Origin: Undibacterium parvum
GTDB taxonomy: Bacteria; Pseudomonadota; Gammaproteobacteria; Burkholderiales; Burkholderiaceae_D
Direction: 5' to 3'
Length of the DNA stretch: 64,000 nucleotides
NCBI RefSeq assembly: GCF_003955735.1
Contig: NZ_CP034464.1
Span: 496,001-560,000, forward strand
Shown here: one piece after another, positions 34,841 through 44,156 of the stretch
How positions within the stretch are numbered: the stretch's first letter is position 1
Layout: every line of letters begins with the position of its first letter
Notes under the pieces: model-generated
What the model was told of the DNA's origin: nothing
What the model saw: only the letters and a program-made list of their open reading frames with translations
Database searches by the model: none
Translations under genes and position numbers: made by a program

Positions 34841-37800
34841 TTAGACGCTTTCCTTCAATAAGCGTAGCAAGGCCGCGGTATCCATGCGGCCGGCGGCGTC
34901 GCCACCGTCTAGCAGGCTGTCGGCCAGATCGCGTTTTTGCGCGTGCAGGGCGATGATTTTTTCTTCTATGGTGTCTTGCGCCACCAAGCGGTAAATCGTC
35001 ACCGGCCGCAATTGCCCCATGCGATGGGCGCGGTCTGAAGCTTGATCTTCTACCGCTGGATTCCACCATGGATCGAGATGAATCACGTAATCGGCAGCGG
35101 TTAAATTCAGACCCGTGCCACCGGCTTTCAAGCTGATCAGGAAGATATCGCCCTGCCCGGCCTGAAAGGCATCGACCCGTTTTTTGCGCTCTAGTGCCGG
35201 GGTGCTGCCGTCCAGATATTGATAAGAAATCCCTTGCTGATCCAGCCATTCACGCACGATCGCCAGATGATCGACAAACTGGCTGAACACCAGCGCCTTA
35301 TGGCGATTATCCAGTAGCTCCTCTACCGTCTCGGCAAATACAGACAACTTGCTACCCGCCACATTCGAATTTTTCAGCACCAGTTTGGGGTTGCAGCAGA
35401 ACCGGCGCAGCTTGGTAATCTCGGCCAGCACTTGCAAGGATTGGCCGTCGCCAGTTTTTAAGTTGGCGATTTTTATGATGGCTTCTTGCCTGAGTGCCTC
35501 ATACAGATGGCGCTCTTCCACACTGAGTTCTACCTGCAGAGTGATCTCGGTGCGCGACGGCAGCTCGCTCAAGACCTGGGTCTTGGTGCGGCGCAAAATG
35601 AAAGGCTGTATCAATTTTTTCAGGTGCAAACGGGCCGGTTTATCGCCACGTTCTATCGGGTTACTAAAGCGTTCGGCAAAGCGCTCTTTCGATCCCAGCA
35701 GGCCGGGATTGATGAAGCGAAATAGATTCCATAACTCGCCCAGATGGTTCTCTACCGGCGTACCGCTAGCGATCATTTTAAAATCGGCGGTCAAAGCCAT
35801 CGCCGCCTGGCTGCGTTTAGTGGCGGCGTTCTTGATCACTTGCGCCTCATCCAGCACCACGCTATGCCAGTGCTGCGCGCTAAACACTTCTGCGTCCGAC
35901 TGCAACATGCCATAACTGGCGATCACGATATCGAAAGGACCGAGATCCGCCAGCGAGCGATTGCTATGGTAAGCGCGCACTTTCAGAGTCGGGGCAAAGC
36001 GGGCGACTTCGGCTTGCCAGTTCATCGCCACCGAGATCGGTGCCACCACCAAGGCAGGCCCGTTCGGGGCGCGGTCTAATAACAGCGCCAGCGCCTGCAC
36101 GGTTTTGCCCAAACCCATATCATCGGCCAGACAGGCGCCGACACCCCAATGCGCTAGTCTAGCCAGCCATTGATAGCCTTCCAGCTGATAGTCGCGCAGT
36201 TCGGCTTGCAAAGTCGATGGCACGGTAGTCACAAAATCGGCCAGACTATCGAGCTTGACGACTTGTTCGCGCCAGGCGCTATCGGCTTGCAATTCACCGA
36301 CTTCGGCCGCCAATTCGGCCAGAGCAGGGGCTGCCAGAGGATTAATCCTAACGCCGTCTTTGCCGACTAAATCACTCAAGGCACGCAACTCGGCTAGACG
36401 TTTGCGGAAGTTATCGGTCAGCGCCAGATAATCGTTGTCGCCCAATTTGAGGAAACGTCCGGTCGCGCCTTCCGCCAAGTGCATCAGTTCACGCAGCGCC
36501 AAAACCCTGCCATCATCTAAAGTCAGCTCACCGCCAGCGACAAACCATTCGCCCTGCTTCTTAATGGTTAATCGCATGTTCTGTAAAGTGCGGCTCCCTT
36601 TTAGGCGGAAGCGCTCGCCCTCGGGCCACACCAATTCCAACACGCCTTCCGGCAGCGCTTTGAGTTGACCAAGTAATTCCAGACAGAGTTCTGGATCTTG
36701 TAATTGCCATTCCTCGTCGCTTTCTTCGGCCTGCTCTAAAGCGCTACAAGTGGCAATCACTTGCTTGAGCGATTTTTGCTCGTCTTTTAAAGAGCGGCTC
36801 GCTTGCACCGCAACCCCCTCTTGTTCACCGAGCACATTAGCCGAACCTTTGCCGGGCGCGAACCAGCCACCGTCGGCCAGCGGCCGCACCAAAATTTGCA
36901 GACGCAAGCCGTCTTTTAAAGGCAGTAAATGCGCAAACAAGACAGGGTTGGCGGGGATGCTGCTGATGTGCTGGGCCAACTCCGGTAAATCAGAATGGAT
37001 AGACAGATGCGGTGCAATCGCAGCGATCACATCGACCAGCTGCGCCTTGGCGGCGCTAGGCACGGTCAGACCTGTACCAAGAATACCGGCGATCTGTTTG
37101 ATCTCGGGGCTAGAGGCGTACACTGCTAAGCGAGTCGGGGTTTCTTTACGCCAGCTAACCACGGCCTCTGCCATCATCGGTGGGTCTAGCTGCAGGCTAA
37201 TCAAACCGCCCTTCTCTTTGAGTTGCAAGGTGATCTCGCCCTTGATGATGTCGATACGCACATCCGGCGCATCCGACCAAAACACAGCGGGGTGGCCAAT
37301 CAAAAAGCTCAGGGCTTTTTCGGCATGCATCTCGTACTCGCTGCCGCCGTAGTAATTGTCATAGGTTTTACGTACGCAGGTGGCTAGACGCTTGTCTTGC
37401 TCGCTCATGCCGGGCAGGCTATCTTGCTCATGTGCCAGGCGTTTCAGTGCCACGGCGCGGCCCTTACTCCAGACCCCTTTGGCACTACGTTTTTGCTCAC
37501 GCGGATCGAGCTGAACCAAGCCATGTTGCAGTTCCAGCGACCAGGCGATGCGCACATCGCTGCCGCTAGGTGCGGCCACTGCGGCACCAGATTTCAGTTG
37601 GGATAAGGCAGTTAAAGCGCGCTGCCAGGTTTCTTCGCGATGTAGCGCACCCAGCAAAGGCTTGATCTGATGCGCGGCATGCCAGTCAGGTAGTAGCGCT
37701 GCATCGCCGTACTGAGTCTGCAATAAAACATCCAGCTCAGCCACCACCCAGTGATAGCCCAGGCGTTGGCAATAGCTGCGCAAATCGACCAGTTTGTCGT

Positions 37801-38938
37801 GCATTTTTTTGTCTTTAGGCGCATCTTGCCAATACAGTGCCAAACCTTCAAACAGACCATCGACGTCGCGCTCTACCCGTATAAATTTATGTGGAATGGC
37901 CAGCGGCACGCCCAACGCCAGATGATGTACCAGCGGTTGTAAATACAAATAGGCAAAGGCATTTTGATGCCTGACGCCTTCATCGACTTGTTCTTTGGCG
38001 CGCTTCAAGCTGGCAGCGGTATTGGTCGCCAGCAAGGCCACGGTGTATAACAAGCCGGGTAAATCGGCGATAAAAATTTTGCGCTTGCCGGTTTCCGCTT
38101 TACGTACTTTAATCAGGATTTCGGAGATCTCCAGCGCGGCAGCAAATTCACCGCGCTGCAACGCCGTGACAAACATACTATCTTGCTGTTGTACCGGGCT
38201 CAGCCCCAGCTGCAAGTCAAATAATTGCTGAAAATCGCCGCGCAATTGGGCTTGCAGGCAAAGCAGGGCTAAGCTGCCGGGCCAGGATTTCAGATGCGTA
38301 GGCGCATGCTGACAGGCATATTCATACGCCGTGGTACAGGCACTGAGTTTCCAGTTGGCCACCACCAGCAAATCACTGAGCATCAAATCCTGGCTGACCG
38401 GATGCAGCGTGGCAAACAAGGCTAGCCCATCGGCATTGGCGAAAAACACCGTACTTGGCGGAATGTGCTCATTACTTGGGCACTGATAGAATTTTTCGCG
38501 CCATTCCATCACCTCTTGATTATTCGATGCCAGCACCGAAAACATCACTTCGCGTCTACAGAAGGCAACGTTAAACGGTTTCCACTGGCGGTACTCGCCA
38601 TGCCGCTTGAGCAAATCGCGCACGCTCTTGACCCAACTCTTGATTGTGCCGGTCTGCTGCAGATGCAATAAAACCGCCATCCGCAAATCTTCGCGCAGCA
38701 TGTACCCCAGGCCTATCTCCTGACGTACCAGCAGATTCTTGCACAGGCTAGTGAGACATTCTTTAATCAAGGCCGAGGTATACGGTGCGCCCTGCGCATC
38801 AGGCTGATGATGGCTGTGCAGTAGTTCCAGCAGCGCGCCCTGGCTTAAAGGCGCATCAAACAGCGCCATCGCATACACCAGAGGAAATTGCTCGGAGCTG
38901 AGTGCCGAGAGATCGTACAGATCGGACTGTTGGGTCAT
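34841..38938 (-). CDS. SNF2/RapA-type DEAD/DEAH box ATPase, very large
   Basis: The protein is about 1365 residues. The C-terminal third (from about residue 900) is an SNF2 ATPase. Motif Q/I is GYQWLARLAHWGVGACLADD then MGLGKT, box II VLDEAQVIK, III SGTPVENHLGELWNLFRF, V/VI AGGTGLNLTAADYVIHLDPW and QASDRAHRMGQLRPVT. The first 900 residues have no Zn finger, SWIM or other named domain that I see. Related proteins remodel nucleic-acid complexes, so a DNA- or RNA polymerase-associated role is likely but not established. ATG 38938 is chosen over 38995 because it starts a typical sequence. Confidence 0.85.
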   Translation of the reverse strand: MTQQSDLYDLSALSSEQFPLVYAMALFDAPLSQGALLELLHSHHQPDAQGAPYTSALIKECLTSLCKNLLVRQEIGLGYMLREDLRMAVLLHLQQTGTIKSWVKSVRDLLKRHGEYRQWKPFNVAFCRREVMFSVLASNNQEVMEWREKFYQCPSNEHIPPSTVFFANADGLALFATLHPVSQDLMLSDLLVVANWKLSACTTAYEYACQHAPTHLKSWPGSLALLCLQAQLRGDFQQLFDLQLGLSPVQQQDSMFVTALQRGEFAAALEISEILIKVRKAETGKRKIFIADLPGLLYTVALLATNTAASLKRAKEQVDEGVRHQNAFAYLYLQPLVHHLALGVPLAIPHKFIRVERDVDGLFEGLALYWQDAPKDKKMHDKLVDLRSYCQRLGYHWVVAELDVLLQTQYGDAALLPDWHAAHQIKPLLGALHREETWQRALTALSQLKSGAAVAAPSGSDVRIAWSLELQHGLVQLDPREQKRSAKGVWSKGRAVALKRLAHEQDSLPGMSEQDKRLATCVRKTYDNYYGGSEYEMHAEKALSFLIGHPAVFWSDAPDVRIDIIKGEITLQLKEKGGLISLQLDPPMMAEAVVSWRKETPTRLAVYASSPEIKQIAGILGTGLTVPSAAKAQLVDVIAAIAPHLSIHSDLPELAQHISSIPANPVLFAHLLPLKDGLRLQILVRPLADGGWFAPGKGSANVLGEQEGVAVQASRSLKDEQKSLKQVIATCSALEQAEESDEEWQLQDPELCLELLGQLKALPEGVLELVWPEGERFRLKGSRTLQNMRLTIKKQGEWFVAGGELTLDDGRVLALRELMHLAEGATGRFLKLGDNDYLALTDNFRKRLAELRALSDLVGKDGVRINPLAAPALAELAAEVGELQADSAWREQVVKLDSLADFVTTVPSTLQAELRDYQLEGYQWLARLAHWGVGACLADDMGLGKTVQALALLLDRAPNGPALVVAPISVAMNWQAEVARFAPTLKVRAYHSNRSLADLGPFDIVIASYGMLQSDAEVFSAQHWHSVVLDEAQVIKNAATKRSQAAMALTADFKMIASGTPVENHLGELWNLFRFINPGLLGSKERFAERFSNPIERGDKPARLHLKKLIQPFILRRTKTQVLSELPSRTEITLQVELSVEERHLYEALRQEAIIKIANLKTGDGQSLQVLAEITKLRRFCCNPKLVLKNSNVAGSKLSVFAETVEELLDNRHKALVFSQFVDHLAIVREWLDQQGISYQYLDGSTPALERKKRVDAFQAGQGDIFLISLKAGGTGLNLTAADYVIHLDPWWNPAVEDQASDRAHRMGQLRPVTIYRLVAQDTIEEKIIALHAQKRDLADSLLDGGDAAGRMDTAALLRLLKESV

Positions 38939-39120
38939 AGAGATATAGGGAAAGCAAACACAGTGATGACGCCAGCGCCACTGTTGCGTAGACAAGCTGA
39001 ACGTACAAAAAATTAGCCCATAAGTTTAATCGATCTACGACTAAACAGGCGCGCTATTTGCGGGCGATTGGCGGCTTTTACGAGGCAGACCGCTGCGCTT
39101 AGCGTGCCCCCAAAAGCTAG

Positions 39121-39181
39121 ACGCAAGCGCCATGCGCCTGCTGGCGGCATTTTGCCCTGCAGAGCGCATGCGCATTGCGCA
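39121..39181. repeat. Family A palindromic repeat, copy 5
   Basis: CGCAAGCGCCATGCGCCTGC pairs with GCAGAGCGCATGCGCATTGCG. It is the most diverged copy at the ends but keeps the CATGCGC core. It lies between the SNF2 ATPase start and the DUF6445 gene. Confidence 0.65.
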
Positions 39182-39197
39182 CAGCAAATCAGAATAT

Positions 39198-39905
39198 CTA
39201 ATCCTCTGCCATCCAGAAAAACACCGTGGTCAGGCGTTTTTCGCGCAGCTCTTTGCCAAAATAGCCGCTGGCACAATGCACTAAATTCGCCTTGTACAAA
39301 AGCATGCGATTAAACACATTCTCCACTTTCAGGTCTTCATACCAGGCTTCGATAGGCAAGCCGCGCACCTTGAGCGCATCGAGCAGATTATTGTAAGGGG
39401 CAGTCACCAGATTGCCACCCATCGCAGCATTCGGATAACGCAGGCGGCAAAAGCTGGTGCCACACGCAGGATCAGGATCTGGACTCAGATAAATCACGCA
39501 CGCGTAACGACACAGGCTGCGGCTATCGGTATGCGGATGCGAGCTACTTTCGGTCGCACCGACCAATTGCGCCACATTGCAATCCAAGCGCAAAGCACCG
39601 GGCGGCTGCGCCATCCAGATTTTATCTTTGCCTATCAAACTCTTGACGCGCTGTTCTAGCGCCGCTAACTCAGCGGGCAACAGTGCGCCATGAAAACGCA
39701 TGCCGGGCCAGGACTCAGGCTGATACGGCAAGCCATATTCCCAGGCCTGATGCGAAAAACAGCGCTCGGCAACTTCCTGCGCATTGGGCAAGACATCGTC
39801 GACGACCCAGTAATTTTTTCCTTGTTCTAACTTTTCATAGGCCAGCGTAGGTGCGGCCGGATGGATGGCAGGTAACACGATATTCGCAGCAGGAACTGGC
39901 AACAT
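39198..39905 (-). CDS. DUF6445 family protein (2-oxoglutarate oxygenase-like)
   Basis: The protein is about 235 residues with the double-stranded beta-helix signature of the family. It has an HxD motif in SSHPHTDSRSLCRYACVIYL, then a distal His (VHCASGYFG) and a basic residue in KRLTTVFFW, as in 2-oxoglutarate/Fe(II)-dependent oxygenases. A substrate cannot be named. ATG 39905 is preferred to the TTG at 39911. It is isolated between the SNF2 gene and the GspF-like gene. Confidence 0.75.
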   Translation of the reverse strand: MLPVPAANIVLPAIHPAAPTLAYEKLEQGKNYWVVDDVLPNAQEVAERCFSHQAWEYGLPYQPESWPGMRFHGALLPAELAALEQRVKSLIGKDKIWMAQPPGALRLDCNVAQLVGATESSSHPHTDSRSLCRYACVIYLSPDPDPACGTSFCRLRYPNAAMGGNLVTAPYNNLLDALKVRGLPIEAWYEDLKVENVFNRMLLYKANLVHCASGYFGKELREKRLTTVFFWMAED

Positions 39906-40259
39906 AGACAAACCCAGGCAGGACTCAAGATGAACAATGGCAGAGCTAAGCTATGCCGCGCAATAAAACCCGGAGCAAGTATCTCTGCAAGGCGCATTCT
40001 TAGTCAAATAGCATTTAAGCATGCGTCGTTATTTGCCCACGCAATGCGCGCAGGTAGCGCTCGCATTCGCTCCCCAAGCTAGCCTAATTCACCTACACTA
40101 GCAATTTTAGGACTTACGCAAAACCGCCCCAGTGTCGTTGTATCCGCCTTGCCGTACTGAAGTACTGTCTTCGGCGGCACGCCTAACTGGGACAATTTTG
40201 CGTAAGGCCTATTTTTATCATTAATTCTCGTTATTTCGCGCAGCTAAGCCAACGCCCCC
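39906..40259. other. Divergent gap with family D element
   Basis: Genes point away from each other across this 354-base gap. It contains a 102-bp family D inverted-repeat element at 40109-40210 and no coding frame. Promoters for both neighbours should lie here; I could not identify a -35/-10 pair. Confidence 0.45.
40109..40210. repeat. Family D inverted-repeat element, copy 1 (102 bp)
   Basis: AGGACTTACGCAAAA at the left end is the inverted match of TTTTGCGTAAGGCCT at the right. Inside is a GCCGTACTGAAGTACTGTC hairpin block. The inverted copy with the same length lies at 45076-45177. Confidence 0.85.
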
Positions 40260-41246
40260 ATGTCCAGTTTTAGTCCACTCAGTTTTGCACTGCGCGCCCA
40301 GCTGTATCAGCATCTGGCCGCAATGGAGAAAGCCGGCTTGCCTACCGATAAGGCGTTTGCCTTACTCAAGCTGGCAGCACCGGCCAAGCAGAGAGTGGAT
40401 CAAGCTCGTAAGCTATTGGGGCGCGGCAAAGACATCGCCAGCGCCGGTCAGCAATCGGGTTTATTTGGCGAGCTAGACGCACAGCTACTGCGCGCTGCCA
40501 CCAGTGCCGGCAGCCCGGCCAAAAGCTATCAGCGCCTGGCCGAGATGTATGCCCAGAAGGCGAGCATGCGTCAAACCATACTGGCTCGCATGCGCTTACC
40601 CGTCGCGATTTTTATCTTATCTTTGCTAATCCAACCCTTGCCTGCTCTGGTGAGCGGCAGCCTGAGCGCCAAAGCCTATCTGTGGGGCTGTCTGCGGCCA
40701 CCACTGATCTTGGCAGCGCTGTATTACCTGGGGCGCGCCATTCTCAATAGGCGCAGCAATTCCCTATTCAGTCTGGGGCTAGACCGCCTGTTGCTACAAC
40801 TGCCCATTTTTGGCGTCATGCATGTGCGCCACAACGTGCGGGATTTTTTTGAGAGCTTAGGTTTGATGCTGGAGGCTGGGCTGCCTATGTTAGAAGCGCT
40901 GCCCAAGGCCAGCCAGACCATGGGCAATCAGCTGCTGCGCGCAGAGTTCGAGCAACTCTTCAGCCGAGTGCAGCGTGGCGCGACGCTGGCCGAGGCCAGC
41001 GCTCATCTCAAGCATCTGCCTGAACCCTACTTGATTAGTTTGATACAAAGCGGCGAAGCCAGTGGCACCCTGCCAGATACTTTGCTGCGTTACGCCAGCG
41101 GCGAGACCGAGATACTGATGCGTTTTCAACAGCAATTGGCCGATTGGCTACCGCGCCTGGTGTATGGCGCGGTCATGCTGAGCATGGCCTACAGCTTACT
41201 GAGCAGCGGGGCTTTTATGCCGCAATTACCAGATGAATTAAAATAG
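40260..41246 (+). CDS. Orphan type II secretion / type IV pilus F-like inner-membrane protein
   Basis: The 328-residue protein has two GspF/PilC-type domains. A helical DNA-free cytoplasmic part (LRAQLYQHLAAMEKAGLPTD) is followed by FESLGLMLEAGLPMLEALPK and a C-terminal PYLISLIQSGEASGTLPDTL. Two to three transmembrane stretches occur, near residues 115, 150 and 310. GspF-type proteins form the inner-membrane platform of type II secretion or type IV pili. No GspE, GspG or pilus genes lie nearby, so it is isolated, and its partner machine must be encoded elsewhere. No ribosome site is clear before ATG 40260. Confidence 0.8.
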   Translation: MSSFSPLSFALRAQLYQHLAAMEKAGLPTDKAFALLKLAAPAKQRVDQARKLLGRGKDIASAGQQSGLFGELDAQLLRAATSAGSPAKSYQRLAEMYAQKASMRQTILARMRLPVAIFILSLLIQPLPALVSGSLSAKAYLWGCLRPPLILAALYYLGRAILNRRSNSLFSLGLDRLLLQLPIFGVMHVRHNVRDFFESLGLMLEAGLPMLEALPKASQTMGNQLLRAEFEQLFSRVQRGATLAEASAHLKHLPEPYLISLIQSGEASGTLPDTLLRYASGETEILMRFQQQLADWLPRLVYGAVMLSMAYSLLSSGAFMPQLPDELK

Positions 41247-41325
41247 GATGTAGCCGCAAAAGACTAAGCAGCAAGGAAAAAGTCGACTAGCTCGGCAGTT
41301 AGATTTGTATCTATTTAGGGATAAT

Positions 41326-41410
41326 GGAGACAGTTCCATCCTTAGCTCATGGCGGCATTTGCCTTCGCAAACGCCACCGTCTAAGGATCATCGATAGCGG
41401 AACACTCTCC
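41326..41410. repeat. 85-bp imperfect inverted repeat
   Basis: The arms share GGAGA-GTTCC, ATCCTTAG and GGCG-TTTGC blocks in inverted order, with one 11-base bulge. It lies between the GspF-like gene and the methyltransferase gene, 85 bases before the latter. There is no T-run after it, so it is not a simple terminator. Confidence 0.55.
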
Positions 41411-41494
41411 ATTCTTGGGCAGCGTAGAATTTACTCATTTTTGGTGACACTGATTTAGTGGCACTCGATTCGCAGCGCAGTAAGGAGATCGATC

Positions 41495-42439
41495 TTGATT
41501 ACCATCAACAGGACAACCATGCTAAACGAACGCGAAGCCGAGAGCTGCTACCTGGGTCAATTTATCCCGCTGCACTACCATCACAATATGTTAATGGATA
41601 GCAATCGCATGCAAGCCTTTAAGACGGCGATCCAGCATGTGGTGCGTCCCGGCGCCAAGGTATTGGAACTTGGTGGCGGCACAGGCGTGCTGTCCTGGTT
41701 CGCAGCGCAGCAAGCCGAAAAAGTCTGGTGCGTAGAATTTAATCCCGACATGGTCAATGAGGCCAGGCGTCTGCTGGCGCAAAACCCACAAGGCGAAAAG
41801 GTGGAAGTCATCCATGCCGACGCCTTTGAATATCTGCCACCCGAGCCGGTCGACGTGGTGATCTGCGAGATGATCCATGTCGCCATGCTGCGCGAAAAAT
41901 TGCTAGAGGTGATCGCTAATTTCAAGCAACGCTATCTGGAAAAATTCGGCGGTCTTTTGCCCATCTTCATGCCAGAAGCGATCATCATGGCGGTCCAGCC
42001 TATGCAGCAGGAATACAACTTTGAAGGCTATAGCGCGCCCATCGTGCAGTTTCAGGAAACTAATGCGATCTACGCCAATAGCCGGCAACTGGCCGAGCCG
42101 GCGGTCTACAGCATCATTGACTTCAGCGCGCCCATCGATATGCTGATTAGCTGGCAAGGTAGCTTTAGCATGACAGAAGATGGCAATTTGAATGCCTTGC
42201 GCTTTATCACCAAAAATATACTCTCGGTACTGCAACAGCAGAGCAGCACCATAGACTGGCTCAATCACTACATGGTCTTGCCCTTACCAAGTGCCTTGCA
42301 AGTGAAGGCTGGCGACATCATAGACGTCAGCTTCCGCTATCGCGGCGGTGCCTCTATCGCTTCTTTGCAAAACGCGCTGCAAGCGGTCATCCGCCAGCCT
42401 GAATCAATCACCGTGCACGGCGAAGCCGTATTTGCCTGA
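41495..42439 (+). CDS. PRMT-like class I SAM-dependent methyltransferase
   Basis: The 314-residue protein (from TTG 41495) has the SAM-binding block VLELGGGTGVLSWFAA, acidic residue EFNPDMV, HADAFEYL and VVICEMIHVAMLREK. The last resembles the double-E loop of protein arginine methyltransferases. A C-terminal beta-rich half follows. AAGGAG seven bases before TTG makes that start plausible; ATG 41519 is an alternative. It may methylate a protein or small molecule, and the target is unknown. It lies between an orphan GspF gene and trhP, convergent with the latter. Confidence 0.75.
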   Translation: MITINRTTMLNEREAESCYLGQFIPLHYHHNMLMDSNRMQAFKTAIQHVVRPGAKVLELGGGTGVLSWFAAQQAEKVWCVEFNPDMVNEARRLLAQNPQGEKVEVIHADAFEYLPPEPVDVVICEMIHVAMLREKLLEVIANFKQRYLEKFGGLLPIFMPEAIIMAVQPMQQEYNFEGYSAPIVQFQETNAIYANSRQLAEPAVYSIIDFSAPIDMLISWQGSFSMTEDGNLNALRFITKNILSVLQQQSSTIDWLNHYMVLPLPSALQVKAGDIIDVSFRYRGGASIASLQNALQAVIRQPESITVHGEAVFA

Positions 42440-42480
42440 AGCGACATAGTGCCGCTCAATAAAATTTTAAGCCCCCACCT

Positions 42481-42611
42481 GGGAACTTCTAAAACCCGTT
42501 AATCGGGATGCAGCGCAAGGCGCAAACCGGAGCAATACGTCGGTATTGCGAGGATCGCATTGAACAATCGACGCCGCGATGCGCCCGAGTATGGGGTTTT
42601 TAGAAGTTCCC
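42481..42611. repeat. Family B element, copy 1 (131 bp)
   Basis: The ends GGGAACTTCTAAAACCC and GGGTTTTTAGAAGTTCCC are inverted repeats. Inside, GCAATACGTCGGTATTGC forms a perfect hairpin. Copies at 55438 and 60625 share nearly the whole sequence. It is followed directly by a family A hairpin. Confidence 0.85.
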
Positions 42612-42613
42612 CC

Positions 42614-42687
42614 CCGCCAGCGCGCATAGTCCATGCGGCTTGGCGGGCATATGCCTTGGAGAAGCGCATGGAATATGCGCAGTGGCA
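42614..42687. repeat. Family A palindromic repeat, copy 6
   Basis: CGCGCATAGTCCATGCGGCT pairs with AAGCGCATGGAATATGCGC around a GGCGGGCATATGCC centre. It lies between the convergent methyltransferase and trhP genes and adjoins a family B element. Confidence 0.8.
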
Positions 42688-42698
42688 GGGTGTGTTTT

Positions 42699-44063
42699 TT
42701 ACAGCATGCGTGCCAATAAGGCCTTATCGTATTTCGCGTCCAGCGGGATGCGCACTTTATGGCCAGCACCACCGATGATGCTGATAGGCGCATTGTGCTG
42801 GTTGCGCATCTCGGCCAGGGTGATGATCTCGTTACCGCAAGGATGGATGATCTCGATCTGGTCGCCCACCGCAAAACGGTTTTTCACTTCCACTTCTGCC
42901 CAGCCATCGACCACGTTCAAGACTTGCGCCACGTATTGACTGCGATGCGCTTTCGAGACGCCTTCCATGTAGTTCTGATGCTCCTGAGTGTGGTGACGCT
43001 GGTAGAAACCATCGGTATAACCACGATTGGCCAGGCCATCCAATTGGCCTAGCAATTGCTCGTTAAACGGCCGCCCTGCGACTGCATCATCAATCGCACG
43101 CCGATACGCTTGCGCAGTGCGCGAAACGTAATACAGCGACTTGGTGCGCCCTTCCACCTTCAATGAATCAACCCCAATTTTGGCCAGACGCGCAACGTGC
43201 TCGATAGCGCGCAAGTCTTTCGAGTTCATGATGTAGGTGCCGTGCTCGTCTTCCAGTATCGGCATAAAGCTGCCGGGACGGCCGGACTCCTCGATCAGAT
43301 AAGGGCGGTCGGCCAAGGGATGGCGCGGCATGTCGCCCATCGCTGAAAACGATTGATTGGCTTCTTCCAGGGCCTCGTTGAAATTGAGCTTAATGGTTTC
43401 GACTGGAATACGGGCAAGATCGCCGGTTTCGTTTTCGGTGGCGTTTTCGACCTTGTAATCCCAGCGGCAGGAATTGGTGCAGGTACCCTGATTCGGATCG
43501 CGGTGATTGAAGTAACCGGATAACAGGCAGCGGCCGGAATAAGCGATGCACAAGGCACCGTGCACAAACACTTCGATTTCCATCTCAGGGCAGCGCTGTT
43601 TGATTTCTTCGATCTCGTCCAGCGAGAGTTCACGCGACAAAATCACACGGGTTAAGCCCATGCTTTGCCAGAATTTGACGTCGGCCCAGTTCACCGCATT
43701 GGCCTGCACCGACAAATGGACATTCACTTCCGGCCACTTTTCGCGCACCATCATGATCAAGCCAGGATCGGCCATGATGATAGCGTCCGGCTTCATTTCT
43801 ATCACCGGCGCCATGTCGTTGATGTAAGTCTTAAGCTTGGCGTTATGCGGAAAAATATTGCTGGCGACAAAGAATAATTTGCCGCGTGCATGGGCGTCGC
43901 TAATACCCTGCTGCAGCACATCGAGTGTAGAGAATTCATTATTCCGGGCGCGCAGGCTATAGCGTGGCTGACCGGCATACACTGCATCCGCGCCAAAATC
44001 AAAGGCGGCATGCATTTTTGCCAGCGAACCGGCGGGCAACAGAAGTTCAGGGGCTTTTAGCAT
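42699..44063 (-). CDS. trhP: tRNA 5-hydroxyuridine modification protein TrhP (peptidase U32 family)
   Basis: The 454-residue protein, formerly YegQ, has the N-terminal KAPELLLPAGSLAKMHAAFD. The Fe-S Cys cluster is C172, C179, C195 and C199 (LCIAYSGRCLLSGYFNHRDP, GTCTNSCRWDYKV), and a C-terminal domain follows. In E. coli it makes 5-hydroxyuridine at tRNA position 34 using prephenate-derived chemistry. Length and motifs match the family. The start at 44063 has no strong ribosome site. It is an isolated gene, convergent with the methyltransferase. Confidence 0.9.
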   Translation of the reverse strand: MLKAPELLLPAGSLAKMHAAFDFGADAVYAGQPRYSLRARNNEFSTLDVLQQGISDAHARGKLFFVASNIFPHNAKLKTYINDMAPVIEMKPDAIIMADPGLIMMVREKWPEVNVHLSVQANAVNWADVKFWQSMGLTRVILSRELSLDEIEEIKQRCPEMEIEVFVHGALCIAYSGRCLLSGYFNHRDPNQGTCTNSCRWDYKVENATENETGDLARIPVETIKLNFNEALEEANQSFSAMGDMPRHPLADRPYLIEESGRPGSFMPILEDEHGTYIMNSKDLRAIEHVARLAKIGVDSLKVEGRTKSLYYVSRTAQAYRRAIDDAVAGRPFNEQLLGQLDGLANRGYTDGFYQRHHTQEHQNYMEGVSKAHRSQYVAQVLNVVDGWAEVEVKNRFAVGDQIEIIHPCGNEIITLAEMRNQHNAPISIIGGAGHKVRIPLDAKYDKALLARML

Positions 44064-44156
44064 AGCAAGGCAATCCGAAAAGAAAAATGTTCGCGATTAT
44101 AATTCCGCCTGCAGCGATTTGCAGTCCGATCTCGCCGGTTCTTGATCCATATCAAC

